Shown here: positions 1 through 6,161 of the stretch, piece by piece | How positions within the stretch are numbered: the stretch's first letter is position 1 | Layout: each line of letters starts with the position of its first letter | From: JBBQVS01 sp964657325 | Lineage (GTDB): Bacteria; Chloroflexota; Ktedonobacteria; Ktedonobacterales; Ktedonobacteraceae | Length of the DNA: 7,835 nt | Reading direction: 5' to 3' | Assembly (NCBI GenBank): GCA_964657325.1 | Contig: CAZZVE010000229.1 | Span: forward strand, 1-7,835 | Notes under the pieces: generated by a model | What the model saw: only the letters and a program-made list of their open reading frames with translations | Database searches by the model: none | What the model was told of the DNA's origin: nothing | Translations under genes and position numbers: made by a program

Positions 1-772
1 TCGCCGCACCCATCATCCACGGCCCAAAAAGATTGCTCCAAGCTGCCTTTGCCCATCCCATTTCACTCAGATTCCAGTGTAAATCATTCTCATCCAGGTC
101 AAGCCAATATTTCGCGGTAATGGTATGTCCGATGGGATAACTTGCCTGTGTATGCAGGACCATCTTTGGATAGCCAACAGTGCCGGAGGTGAAATAGACG
201 AGGCAAGGGTCATCACTATTGGTTTTGGGTCCCGTGTAGTCAGGCGAGGCTTGCGCGGAAATTTGTTGAAAGTTCGTCCAATGTGAGCGGTCAGGAGCAT
301 CGACAAGTACAGTGAATTTGATGGTCGGGCACTGGTCGCGTACCGCGTCAAACTTTGTCGCGCCTTCCGCGTCTGTAATGAAGCCCTGAACCTCAGCGAC
401 TTCCGCGCGAAACTGGATGTCTTTGGAGGTCAATAACGTGGTACAGGGAATGGGAACGGCACCCAATTTCATCAGGCCGAGAACGGTCTCCCACCATTCG
501 GGGATGCGTGGCAGCATGACCATGATGCGATCACCCTTTTGGATGCCAAGCGCAAGAAAGGCGTTCGCGGCTCGGCTAGAGCGTTCCACAAATTGCTGAT
601 AGGTAATTGAGCGTTCTTCGCCATTTTGCCCAAGCCACTGCATCGCGAGTTTGTTTGGGTTTGCGGCCCACTTGCCCATTACATCAATTGCGAAATTGAA
701 TTGGGCGGGTACATCGAGATGAAAACTACGTCGTTCCGCCTCGTAATCGGTCATATTTGGAGTTTTCGTCAT
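1..772 (-). CDS. Acyl-CoA synthetase, medium-chain (ACSM) type, N-terminal half; runs off left edge
   Basis: AMP-forming ligase of the ANL superfamily that activates a carboxylic acid (acetate up to medium-chain fatty acids in this branch) to acyl-CoA through an acyl-adenylate, in the cytoplasm. About 257 codons are present against a usual 540-570, so the C-terminal half lies beyond position 1. The phosphate-binding loop YFTSGTVGYPKM is at residues 193-204. An ACSM-like stretch WNLSEMGWAKAAW is at about 233-245, followed by FGPWMMGA. The N-terminal LGIQKGDRIMVMLPRIPEWW (75-94) and LKLGAVPIPC-like segments (MKLGAVPIPC, 101-110) are also typical. The ATG at 772-770 is chosen because AAGGAG lies 9 nt upstream on the minus strand. 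The gene is transcribed divergently from the isochorismatase-like gene. Family assignment is firm; exact acid substrate is unknown. Confidence 0.93.
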   Translation of the reverse strand, partial: MTKTPNMTDYEAERRSFHLDVPAQFNFAIDVMGKWAANPNKLAMQWLGQNGEERSITYQQFVERSSRAANAFLALGIQKGDRIMVMLPRIPEWWETVLGLMKLGAVPIPCTTLLTSKDIQFRAEVAEVQGFITDAEGATKFDAVRDQCPTIKFTVLVDAPDRSHWTNFQQISAQASPDYTGPKTNSDDPCLVYFTSGTVGYPKMVLHTQASYPIGHTITAKYWLDLDENDLHWNLSEMGWAKAAWSNLFGPWMMGAA

Positions 773-969
773 AAAGAGGTGCTCCTTCTTACAACAATGT
801 GCGCTACAAAGAGATACACAACAACAGCTTTGTTGGGCTATTCTCTCTTCGTATTATCATATCATGTAAGGGACACGATTATGTAGTTTGACAAATAATC
901 AGGGCCTTTTCTGTCCGCAATTCGTGATACACTTCTCTTAGTAACAAAACAAAAAGGAGGAGCATTCTC
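773..969. promoter_or_regulatory. Divergent intergenic region with probable promoters for both flanking genes
   Basis: About 200 bp separate two divergent genes, so both promoters must lie here. On the minus strand an AT-rich TATGATAAT (853-861) is a plausible -10 for the acyl-CoA synthetase, but no convincing -35 sits at the right distance. On the plus strand a consensus TTGACA lies at 888-893, but nothing resembling a -10 is found 16-18 bp beyond it; TGATAC (925-930) is too far away. A weak 6-bp hairpin (CAACAA 819-824 / TTGTTG 830-835) would fall in the minus-strand 5' leader. The gene-970 ribosome binding site AAGGAGG is at 954-960. Promoter positions are therefore approximate. Confidence 0.45.
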
Positions 970-1509
970 ATGAACAACACAGCTTTACTCGTTATTGACA
1001 CACAGATTGGGGTAATCGAGCCAGCGTATAAAGGCAAAGAGGTACTCGACAACATCAACGTTTTGCTAGCACAGGCACGCGCTTCACACATTCCGGTTAT
1101 CTATGTACAGCATGACGGTCCAAAGGGGGATGGCTTAGAAGTTGGTTCACCATGGTGGGCTATTCATCCCGCGATTGCACCACAGGACGGCGAGTTGGTC
1201 GTCCACAAGCGTGCCTCAGACTCCTTTTATGATACAATACTTCAACATGAGTTAGAGACGCGAGGCATCGAGCATCTTGTTGTCGTTGGCGGTTCTACCG
1301 AGATGTGTGTCGATACCACTATTCGCCGCGCAACGGTAGAGGGCTATAATGTGACGTTGGTAAGCGATGCACACTCAACACAAGATTATGATGGGGAAGT
1401 GCTTACGGCCGCGCAACGCATCGCCCAACTCAATCATGTTGTGGATGGCTTTGGAACTGATACGCATATCATCACTGTTAAGCCAACAAGCGAGGTTACG
1501 CTTTCTTGA
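970..1509 (+). CDS. Isochorismatase-like cysteine hydrolase
   Basis: A 179-residue single-domain member of the isochorismatase-like hydrolase family, which includes nicotinamidases, carbamoylases and isochorismatases. It is probably a cytoplasmic amidase. The catalytic triad is visible: Asp10 in LLVIDTQ, Lys80 in VVHKRASDSFYDT, and Cys113 in GGSTEMCVDTTIRRA. The Gly-Ser-Thr before the Cys is the usual cis-peptide segment, and LVSDAHST (130-137) is the conserved strand after the active site. Length is normal for the family. The ATG has AAGGAGG 9 nt upstream. It overlaps the next gene by 3 nt (TTGA), so the two are translationally coupled. The sequence does not fix the substrate: the nicotinamidase metal-site signature (DxHxxxH) is not seen, and there is no aryl-carrier domain or siderophore gene nearby. 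Confidence 0.92.
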   Translation: MNNTALLVIDTQIGVIEPAYKGKEVLDNINVLLAQARASHIPVIYVQHDGPKGDGLEVGSPWWAIHPAIAPQDGELVVHKRASDSFYDTILQHELETRGIEHLVVVGGSTEMCVDTTIRRATVEGYNVTLVSDAHSTQDYDGEVLTAAQRIAQLNHVVDGFGTDTHIITVKPTSEVTLS

Positions 1510-2642
1510 GCATCCACCTTTCGCGGGAGGAGGCACGCCGCTTCCTCTCGAACTATCATTTCGCGCAGACAGATATCGCGGGTGTCTTTGAGCGGTTGAG
1601 TACCGTTCAATACGACCCGCTTAATCCCGTTGGGCGCAATCCCGATCTGGTCTTTCAAGCGCGTGTTCCTGGCTATCATGTCGATGATTGGCAGCATGCC
1701 GCCTATACCGAACGCATCCTGTACGATTCATGGGACAAGCAGGCGTGTCTTGTGCCAATTGGCGATTGGTCGAAACGAACATTGATGCGCGAACGCTATG
1801 AGCCGTATCATGACCGCGAGATATTGAAAAGCCATACGGAAGCAGTAACAAGTATCCTTGCCGCACTCGATGCTCGCGGTCCAGTTTCCTCGCTGGAACT
1901 TGAAGAACGCACAAGCTACGGCGAACGCGGATCGTGGTCCGGTTCGACGGTCGCCAAGCGTATTTTACGAGCACTGTGGGCGAGTGGACAACTCGTCACG
2001 CATCATCGCAAAGGCGGACGCCACTATTATGATCGTCCCGAACGCGTCATTCCACCTCAATACTACAATGAACTTCCTATCCTGGATGAAGACGACTACC
2101 ATCGTTGGATTATGACGCAACGTGCGAAGGCAATGGGCTTGTTGCGTCCAATGGCGGAACAGTGTATTTGGAGTGCCTGTGGCGACGCGACAACGCGCAA
2201 ACGAGCAATAGCGCATCTGGTAGAAGACGGAACGCTCACGCCGCTACATATCGAGGGCAAAACATGGACCTACTATATACTCACGAACTCATTACCTTTA
2301 CTTAACGCGGAATCCCTCAAGCCACGTATGATATTTTTAGGTCCACTGGATAGCCTCATATGGGATCGCAAAGCGATACAGCACATCTTTTCCTTCGATT
2401 ATATGTGGGAGGTCTACAAACCGTTAGCACAACGTCGTTGGGGTTACTATGTGTTGCCCGTTTTCTATAAAGACCGCTTCGTCGCTCGCTTCGACTCTCG
2501 CCTTGAGAAAGGTACGTGGACCATCACAAATTGGTGGTGGGAACCCGAAGTGGTAGTAGATGATGAATTGCAGGAAGCGTCGCGCATAGCAAAAGAAGCG
2601 TTTGGGGATTATTTACGGGCGCGAGATATGGTTATGTTATAA
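1506..2642 (+). CDS. YcaQ/AlkX-like winged-helix protein (putative DNA interstrand crosslink glycosylase), TTG start
   Basis: A 378-residue member of the HTH_42/YcaQ family, whose studied members (E. coli YcaQ, Streptomyces AlkZ) are DNA glycosylases that excise alkylated bases and unhook nitrogen-mustard-type crosslinks. Family landmarks run in order. The first is VQYDPLNPVGRNPDLVFQARVPGY (34-57), in which Q35-Y36-D37 matches the catalytic Q-hydrophobic-D motif of the YcaQ type rather than the QxQ of AlkZ. Next are YDSWDKQACLVP (73-84), winged-helix segments around 125-175 and 205-260, and LGPLDSLIWDR (278-288). The last are FDYMWEVYKP (297-306) and RRWGYYVLPVFYKDRFVARFD (310-330). The TTG at 1506 overlaps the preceding TGA, and GAGG lies 10 nt upstream. 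No ATG suits: the first in-frame ATG would delete the catalytic motif. Family is clear; activity is inferred. A diverged copy of its last codons lies at 3631-3676. Confidence 0.88.
   Translation: MSIHLSREEARRFLSNYHFAQTDIAGVFERLSTVQYDPLNPVGRNPDLVFQARVPGYHVDDWQHAAYTERILYDSWDKQACLVPIGDWSKRTLMRERYEPYHDREILKSHTEAVTSILAALDARGPVSSLELEERTSYGERGSWSGSTVAKRILRALWASGQLVTHHRKGGRHYYDRPERVIPPQYYNELPILDEDDYHRWIMTQRAKAMGLLRPMAEQCIWSACGDATTRKRAIAHLVEDGTLTPLHIEGKTWTYYILTNSLPLLNAESLKPRMIFLGPLDSLIWDRKAIQHIFSFDYMWEVYKPLAQRRWGYYVLPVFYKDRFVARFDSRLEKGTWTITNWWWEPEVVVDDELQEASRIAKEAFGDYLRARDMVML
2594..2639 (+). repeat. Copy 1 of an imperfect direct repeat (3' end of the YcaQ-like gene)
   Basis: The final codons of the YcaQ-like gene align without gaps to 3631-3676, exactly 1037 bp downstream. 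The best 26 bp (2611-2636 against 3648-3673) match at 22 positions, and all four differences are transitions. Over 43 bp (2594-2636) about 33 match. The shared peptide is F..YL.ARDMVML. In this copy the next codon is the TAA stop. Confidence 0.72.
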
Positions 2643-2713
2643 GCATTCTTCCTCACTCACCTCACAAAATAATTGTTGTATTCCACATTTAATCTTCTTT
2701 TCATCTTGTAAAT

Positions 2714-2741
2714 TGGTCTATATTCTATTCAATATAGACCA
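2714..2741. promoter_or_regulatory. Perfect 11-bp inverted repeat with 6-nt loop (operator or terminator-like)
   Basis: GGTCTATATT (2715-2724) and AATATAGACC (2731-2740) are perfect arms around CTATTC; a further T-A pair at 2714/2741 makes 11 bp. No T-run follows on either strand, so a simple intrinsic terminator for the YcaQ-like gene is doubtful. A possible -35 (TTGTAA, 2706-2711) with a poor -10 (CAATAT, 2730-2735, 18-bp spacing) would overlap the dyad, which favours an operator for the DoxD gene. A competing hairpin, ACCAT (2738-2742) with ATGGT (2748-2752), cannot form together with the main stem. Confidence 0.55.
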
Positions 2742-2755
2742 TGTAAAATGGTGCT

Positions 2756-2802
2756 AATTCTAGTAACCAATATACAGCTATGTTCGTGTACTTACTAGAA
2801 TT
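2756..2802. repeat. Second inverted repeat in the DoxD leader (11-bp arms, 25-nt spacer)
   Basis: AATTCTAGTAA (2756-2766) is the exact reverse complement of TTACTAGAATT (2792-2802), with 25 nt between them. It lies 57 nt upstream of the DoxD start codon, so it would sit in the 5' leader or form a looped pair of half-sites for a regulator. No function can be assigned from sequence. Confidence 0.5.
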
Positions 2803-2858
2803 GAAGATGGTGTTTCAATCACAGCACCCACTTTACTCGATTGAAAGGAAAGAACATC

Positions 2859-3491
2859 ATGCAAAGAGAAACGAATCGCTCGGCCGAGGGAGCAATGATC
2901 GTCAACACAGGGACTGCACCAAGTGGCGCGCTCGAACAGGTGCCATTCACCACTACAGGATTAACAAGAGTCTCAACTTGGCGTGCTAAAGCAATTGCGT
3001 TTCTACGAATTGCCTTTGGAGTCGTGTGGGGCATTGCAGCATGGCTCAAATGGCAACCAGGATTTATCAACTCGTTTTCTGACCAAGTTACTGGTGCAAA
3101 GGATGGACAACCAGCACTCATACAAAATTGGATTTCTTTCTGGGGAAACATCGTCAGTGCTAATCCACATTTTTATGCTTACCTGGTCGCATCCATAGAA
3201 ACAGCACTAGCAGTCTTTTTCATCTTTGGTTTTCTCACCAATTTGACGAGTGTAGTTAGTATAATCTTTTCATTGGGCATCTGGTCAGTAGCAGAAGGCT
3301 TTGGTTCAGTTCAACCGGGTAAGAGTACCGATATTGGAACGGCCATTATGTATGCACTCGTTGCTGGAACGCTCCTCGCCGTTGCCGCAGGACGCTATTA
3401 TGGCGTGGATCGGTGGCTTTCTCCACGGTTAGGACGCTTGAGCCTCCTGGCCTCTGGTCCTGTCTCATTTCGACGAAGAAGGACCCTCTAG
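2859..3491 (+). CDS. DoxD/DoxX-family integral membrane protein
   Basis: A 210-residue membrane protein of the DoxX-like superfamily, closest in look to the DoxD (thiosulfate:quinone oxidoreductase small subunit) branch. A hydrophilic N-terminus of about 44 residues precedes four predicted helices (about 45-64, 103-125, 128-147, 160-178) and a basic C-terminus ending RRRR. Family landmarks are FLRIAFGVVWGIAAWLKWQP (48-67), ANPHFYAYLVASIETALAV (101-119, with Glu114 inside a helix), IWSVAEGFG (141-149) and STDIGTAIMYAL (156-167). The ATG at 2859 has AAAGGA 9 nt upstream; an in-frame TTG at 2841 overlaps that site and is rejected. The gene stands alone between a leader with two inverted repeats and a very long palindrome. 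Its role is probably in redox or quinone-linked membrane chemistry, but no DoxA partner is visible, so thiosulfate oxidation should not be assumed. Confidence 0.82.
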   Translation: MQRETNRSAEGAMIVNTGTAPSGALEQVPFTTTGLTRVSTWRAKAIAFLRIAFGVVWGIAAWLKWQPGFINSFSDQVTGAKDGQPALIQNWISFWGNIVSANPHFYAYLVASIETALAVFFIFGFLTNLTSVVSIIFSLGIWSVAEGFGSVQPGKSTDIGTAIMYALVAGTLLAVAAGRYYGVDRWLSPRLGRLSLLASGPVSFRRRRTL

Positions 3492-3505
3492 TTCGTTGAT
3501 CTTGC

Positions 3506-3595
3506 AAAAGCATGATTATAAATAGTAAACTGATGAAAGCGGTCTAAGAAAAAATAGACCGCTTTCATCAGTTTACTATTTATAATCATGCTTTT
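3506..3595. terminator. Very long perfect palindrome: 41-bp arms, 8-nt loop
   Basis: The left arm (3506-3546) and right arm (3555-3595) are exact reverse complements over 41 bp, with the A-rich loop AGAAAAAA (3547-3554). It starts 15 nt after the DoxD stop codon. The arms begin AAAAGC and end GCTTTT, so a transcript from either strand would end in a huge stem with a short U4, as in a bidirectional terminator. Ordinary intrinsic terminators have stems of roughly 6-15 bp, and a mismatch-free 41-bp stem is far outside that range. A role as a mobile-element end or as a structured RNA is therefore possible too. The tip contains GGTCTA/TAGACC, also found in the dyad at 2715-2740. Confidence 0.75.
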
Positions 3596-3630
3596 CACGG
3601 CACATGCAAACAGAAGATTTTTATTTAATG

Positions 3631-3676
3631 AGTACCGTTTGTACAGTATTTACAAGCACGAGACATGGTTATGCTC
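3631..3676 (+). pseudogene. Relic of a YcaQ-like gene 3' end (copy 2 of the direct repeat)
   Basis: Read in the frame of the response regulator, this stretch encodes VPFVQYLQARDMVML, against EAFGDYLRARDMVML at the end of the YcaQ-like protein. About 33 of 43 bp match, and the differences in ARDML codons are synonymous. The stop codon present in the gene is missing: the frame runs on through QEIC into the response regulator. In-frame stops TAA and TGA at 3626-3631 cut it off upstream, and the long palindrome lies just before. It is therefore a fragment with no intact gene. It may now act as promoter or leader for the response regulator; a weak TATTTA at 3647-3652 and a small dyad TTGTA/TACAA (3639-3643/3651-3655) fall within it. 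Confidence 0.6.
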
Positions 3677-3688
3677 CAGGAGATATGT

Positions 3689-4384
3689 ATGCGGCTCTTG
3701 GTTGTCGAAGACGAGGATGAACTGGCAAGCGCGTTAGCGCGTGGGCTAAGAAGAGAAGGCTACGCGGTCGATGTCGCATTGGATGGTCAACAGGGGTGGG
3801 AATTGACAGACATCAACGAGTATGACCTCGTACTGTTAGACCTGAACTTGCCAGGATTAGATGGGCTAGAGGTTTGTCGTCTGCTCAAACAGAGTCGGCC
3901 ACAATTACCCATTCTTATGCTCACAGCACGCAGCCAACCAACACAAAAAATAGCAGGGTTGGACATGGGCGCAGACGATTATCTGGTCAAGCCCTTTCAC
4001 TTTGGCGAATTATGCGCACGAGTGCGTGTCCTCTTACGGCGCGATATGCGCATCCGTGAACCACTTCTTCATTATAAGGACCTCAAGCTTGACCCTGCTG
4101 CAAAAGCTGTCTGGAAAAGCGGGCAACGTTTGGAACTCACTCATAAAGAATTGGGCATTTTAGAATATTTATTGAGTCATCAGACAGAAATCGTAACGCA
4201 AGAAAAACTTATAGAACACGTGTGGGATAGTAGTGCTAATCCTTTCAGTACCTCTATCCGTGTACATATAAACTCATTACGTCGTAAATTAGCTGACAAT
4301 CCAGACAACCCGACCTACATAGCAACGATTGTAGGTGTAGGATATCGCCTCGGTACACCTGAGACACCCAAGGAGGCTCTATGA
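3689..4384 (+). CDS. OmpR/PhoB-family response regulator
   Basis: A 231-residue two-domain transcriptional regulator. The receiver domain (1-115) shows the acidic pair Glu7/Asp8 in LLVVEDE, the phosphoacceptor Asp51 in LVLLDLNLPGLDG, Thr79 in LMLTA and Lys101 in YLVKPF. The winged-helix DNA-binding domain (about 126-223) has the usual LELTHKELGILEYLL, VHINSLRRKL and IVGVGYRL segments. The ATG at 3689 is chosen because AGGAG sits 6 nt upstream and receivers typically begin MRLLVVEDE. The in-frame ATG at 3665 would add eight residues derived from the YcaQ-tail relic. The stop overlaps the kinase start (ATGA), indicating a co-translated pair. OmpR-type regulators bind tandem direct repeats of about 11-bp period; such a pair occurs downstream at 5481-5498. 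Confidence 0.95.
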   Translation: MRLLVVEDEDELASALARGLRREGYAVDVALDGQQGWELTDINEYDLVLLDLNLPGLDGLEVCRLLKQSRPQLPILMLTARSQPTQKIAGLDMGADDYLVKPFHFGELCARVRVLLRRDMRIREPLLHYKDLKLDPAAKAVWKSGQRLELTHKELGILEYLLSHQTEIVTQEKLIEHVWDSSANPFSTSIRVHINSLRRKLADNPDNPTYIATIVGVGYRLGTPETPKEAL

Positions 4385-5427
4385 ACATCGCGGAGTCACG
4401 CCCTTTTATCGTTTGTAAAAGAACTTTTACTTTACGCTGGCGTCTTACGCTTTGGATGACAGGCTTGTCGATGGGCCTCAATGCCATCTTGATGTTCTTT
4501 ATTCTCACATTTGTTGTGAAATCGGATGCACTCTTGCATCTCTCGTTTCTTGGTATGAGTGTAATGACTCTTCTTACAGGTGCATGTGCCTATTGGTCAG
4601 CAGGAATGGCTCTTCGCCCTGTGAAAAGAATTAGTCAGGCCGCGCACAAAATCAGTGCGAACACTCTACGAACACGGCTCAGTCAGGAAGGCCCGAATGA
4701 TGAACTCAAGGAACTAGCTCTTTCGTTTAACGCAATGCTGAATCGTCTTGAGCGTTCGTTTGAGCAGCAGGGCAGATTTGTCGCTGATGCCGCTCATGAG
4801 TTGCGTACTCCTCTTGCGACCCTACGTACAAATGTCGAAGTCATTTCTACCGAACCAGATGCCACTCCATACGACTATAAGACGCTCTTTGGGACGGTGG
4901 AGCGTAACTTGACGCGCCTAGAGCATCTTGTGACAGATTTACTGTTGTTGACAACAGAAGAACCGACACTTACACACAACACACTTTCTCTATCACCCCT
5001 CCTCGAAAATGTACTCGTCGAACTCAAACCGCTTGCCGACACACAATGTGTCACGCTCTCAAGTGATGAAGCACCTGACATATGGATACGAGGAGATAGT
5101 ACGCTTCTCAGCCATGTATTCAGCAACCTGGTAGAAAACGCGATCCGCTACAACCATGTAAACGGTAGCGTGCAGGTAAAGGCATACCACGATGATACAT
5201 GGGCAATTATTAGTATCACCGATACTGGTAGCGGTATCGCGCCAGAAGAGCAACATCATATCTTCGACCGCTTCTACCGTGTAGACCGCTCACGGACACG
5301 ACACAAAGGCGGTGCTGGTCTGGGTCTCTCGATTGTGTCTCACATCGTTCAGCAATACGGTGGGCAGATCGAGGTTGAGAGCAAGCTCAATTATGGAAGT
5401 ACATTTAAGGTAAGGCTGCCATTGTAG
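4381..5427 (+). CDS. Sensor histidine kinase with HAMP domain and minimal extracellular loop
   Basis: A 348-residue membrane kinase that would phosphorylate the response regulator encoded just upstream. Two hydrophobic helices (about 22-46 and 51-74) are separated by only a few polar residues (KSDALL), so there is no extracytoplasmic sensor domain. A HAMP linker follows (about 75-127, starting at MALRPVKRI). The dimerisation region carries the phosphoacceptor His139 in ADAAHELRTPLA. The ATPase domain has the N box NLVENAIRYN (249-258), the G1 box DTGSGI (281-286), the F box FDRFYR (295-300) and the G2 box GGAGLGLS (310-317), so it looks fully active. The ATG overlaps the regulator stop, and AAGGAGG lies 4 nt upstream. 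The architecture resembles intramembrane-sensing kinases; the signal is unknown. Confidence 0.94.
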   Translation: MNIAESRPFIVCKRTFTLRWRLTLWMTGLSMGLNAILMFFILTFVVKSDALLHLSFLGMSVMTLLTGACAYWSAGMALRPVKRISQAAHKISANTLRTRLSQEGPNDELKELALSFNAMLNRLERSFEQQGRFVADAAHELRTPLATLRTNVEVISTEPDATPYDYKTLFGTVERNLTRLEHLVTDLLLLTTEEPTLTHNTLSLSPLLENVLVELKPLADTQCVTLSSDEAPDIWIRGDSTLLSHVFSNLVENAIRYNHVNGSVQVKAYHDDTWAIISITDTGSGIAPEEQHHIFDRFYRVDRSRTRHKGGAGLGLSIVSHIVQQYGGQIEVESKLNYGSTFKVRLPL

Positions 5428-5480
5428 CAAAGAGTAAATGCCCATAACAACATATCATACCAAAGCTAATAAATCATGTC

Positions 5481-5521
5481 CTTAACAGCATCTTAACACC
5501 CCCTCTGCTATGCTTATTGTA
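5481..5521 (+). promoter_or_regulatory. Tandem CTTAACA repeats (11-bp period) with candidate promoter
   Basis: CTTAACA occurs at 5481-5487 and again at 5492-5498, exactly one helical turn apart. This is the geometry bound by OmpR/PhoB-family regulators, and the core resembles the TTAACA-like PhoP boxes of Bacillus. The second TTAACA (5493-5498) could serve as a -35 with TATTGT (5515-5520) 16 bp away. Alternatively TGCTATGCT (5506-5514) could be an extended -10. The site is 65-82 bp upstream of the membrane protein start, inside the only gap after the kinase gene. Binding by the local response regulator is inferred. Confidence 0.5.
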
Positions 5522-5562
5522 GCTAAACAACATACGTACTATGTACTCAAAGGGCTACGATA

Positions 5563-6135
5563 ATGAAACAACTGAGTTCTTCCGAGTCTACTTTTGGGAC
5601 AAGAGTGGACCCGACAGAGGCAGCAGGTCCACAGGGCGTTGGGATGGCGGTCGCCTTTGATTGGGGCTTCGCGACACAACTCCTGATTACACCCTACTTT
5701 CCATTTCTATTGAGTGCGCTAGGTTTCATCAAACAACCGAGTTTCCAGTTTCCAACAGCGATAATCACATTAGTACTCTCCATTGCTTTTTTTGCATTGG
5801 GTGAAGGCGTGCGACGAGGTGTGCGTTGGACACGTATTGTGCAGATTGTTTGGAATGCGGTTGTGCTACTTGGTGGCATAGGTATTGCAGTTGTCGCAAT
5901 TGGTAGTATTGCGCGTGGGAATTACTGGTCACTTGTTCCTGCACTAGTGATACTGATCGCTTGCCCACTTATTCTCTGGCGTCTGACGCGTCCGAGTACA
6001 AGACAGTGGTTCAACACTATATCCAGTTCTGACGCACGAAGGCGTCATGGTGGTGCGTGGCCTTTCCTCATTCTCATTTGGAGCATCGTAGGTGCAATTC
6101 TCGTCGCAGCATCTTCGACGTTCTCAACACGTTAA
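5563..6135 (+). CDS. Hypothetical multi-pass membrane protein
   Basis: A 190-residue protein I do not recognise. The first 30 residues are polar (MKQLSSSEST and on). About five hydrophobic segments follow (roughly 36-55, 64-82, 91-117, 122-140 and 165-185), with positively charged stretches at 83-91 (VRRGVRWTR) and 157-161 (DARRR). No catalytic motif is visible. The ATG has AAAGGG 8 nt upstream. The PrxQ gene begins 26 bp after its stop, so the two probably share a transcript. The CTTAACA repeats and candidate promoter lie just upstream. Its placement between a two-component system and a peroxiredoxin suggests a stress-responsive envelope protein, but this is context only. Confidence 0.8.
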   Translation: MKQLSSSESTFGTRVDPTEAAGPQGVGMAVAFDWGFATQLLITPYFPFLLSALGFIKQPSFQFPTAIITLVLSIAFFALGEGVRRGVRWTRIVQIVWNAVVLLGGIGIAVVAIGSIARGNYWSLVPALVILIACPLILWRLTRPSTRQWFNTISSSDARRRHGGAWPFLILIWSIVGAILVAASSTFSTR

Positions 6136-6161
6136 ATAAACGGATAAGGAGTTCTATTCTC

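Noticed and set aside
67..351. Minus-strand 94-residue open frame
   Set aside because: It is an out-of-frame shadow inside the acyl-CoA synthetase gene, which is open across this whole stretch and carries the family motifs.
626..886. Plus-strand 86-residue open frame
   Set aside because: Antisense to the acyl-CoA synthetase start and the intergenic region; no ribosome binding site and no protein-like pattern.
888..893. TTGACA as a clear sigma-70 -35 for the isochorismatase-like gene
   Set aside because: No acceptable -10 lies 16-18 bp downstream, so it is kept only as a remark and not as a mapped promoter.
2841..2858. Upstream TTG start for the DoxD gene
   Set aside because: It overlaps the AAAGGA ribosome binding site that is ideally placed for the ATG at 2859.
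2780..2989. Small open frame in the DoxD leader
   Set aside because: It runs into the DoxD gene in another frame and has no ribosome binding site or coding character.
3665..3688. Upstream ATG start for the response regulator
   Set aside because: It has no ribosome binding site at a proper distance, and the extra residues MVMLQEIC derive from the YcaQ-tail relic rather than a receiver domain.
5530..5544. Small inverted repeat ACATA/TATGT before the 5563 gene
   Set aside because: Five-bp arms in AT-rich DNA are expected by chance and no other support was found.
6057..6161. Upstream start for the peroxiredoxin
   Set aside because: It would overlap the membrane protein gene by about 80 bp and add residues absent from the family; the ATG at 6162 has a good AAGGAG site.
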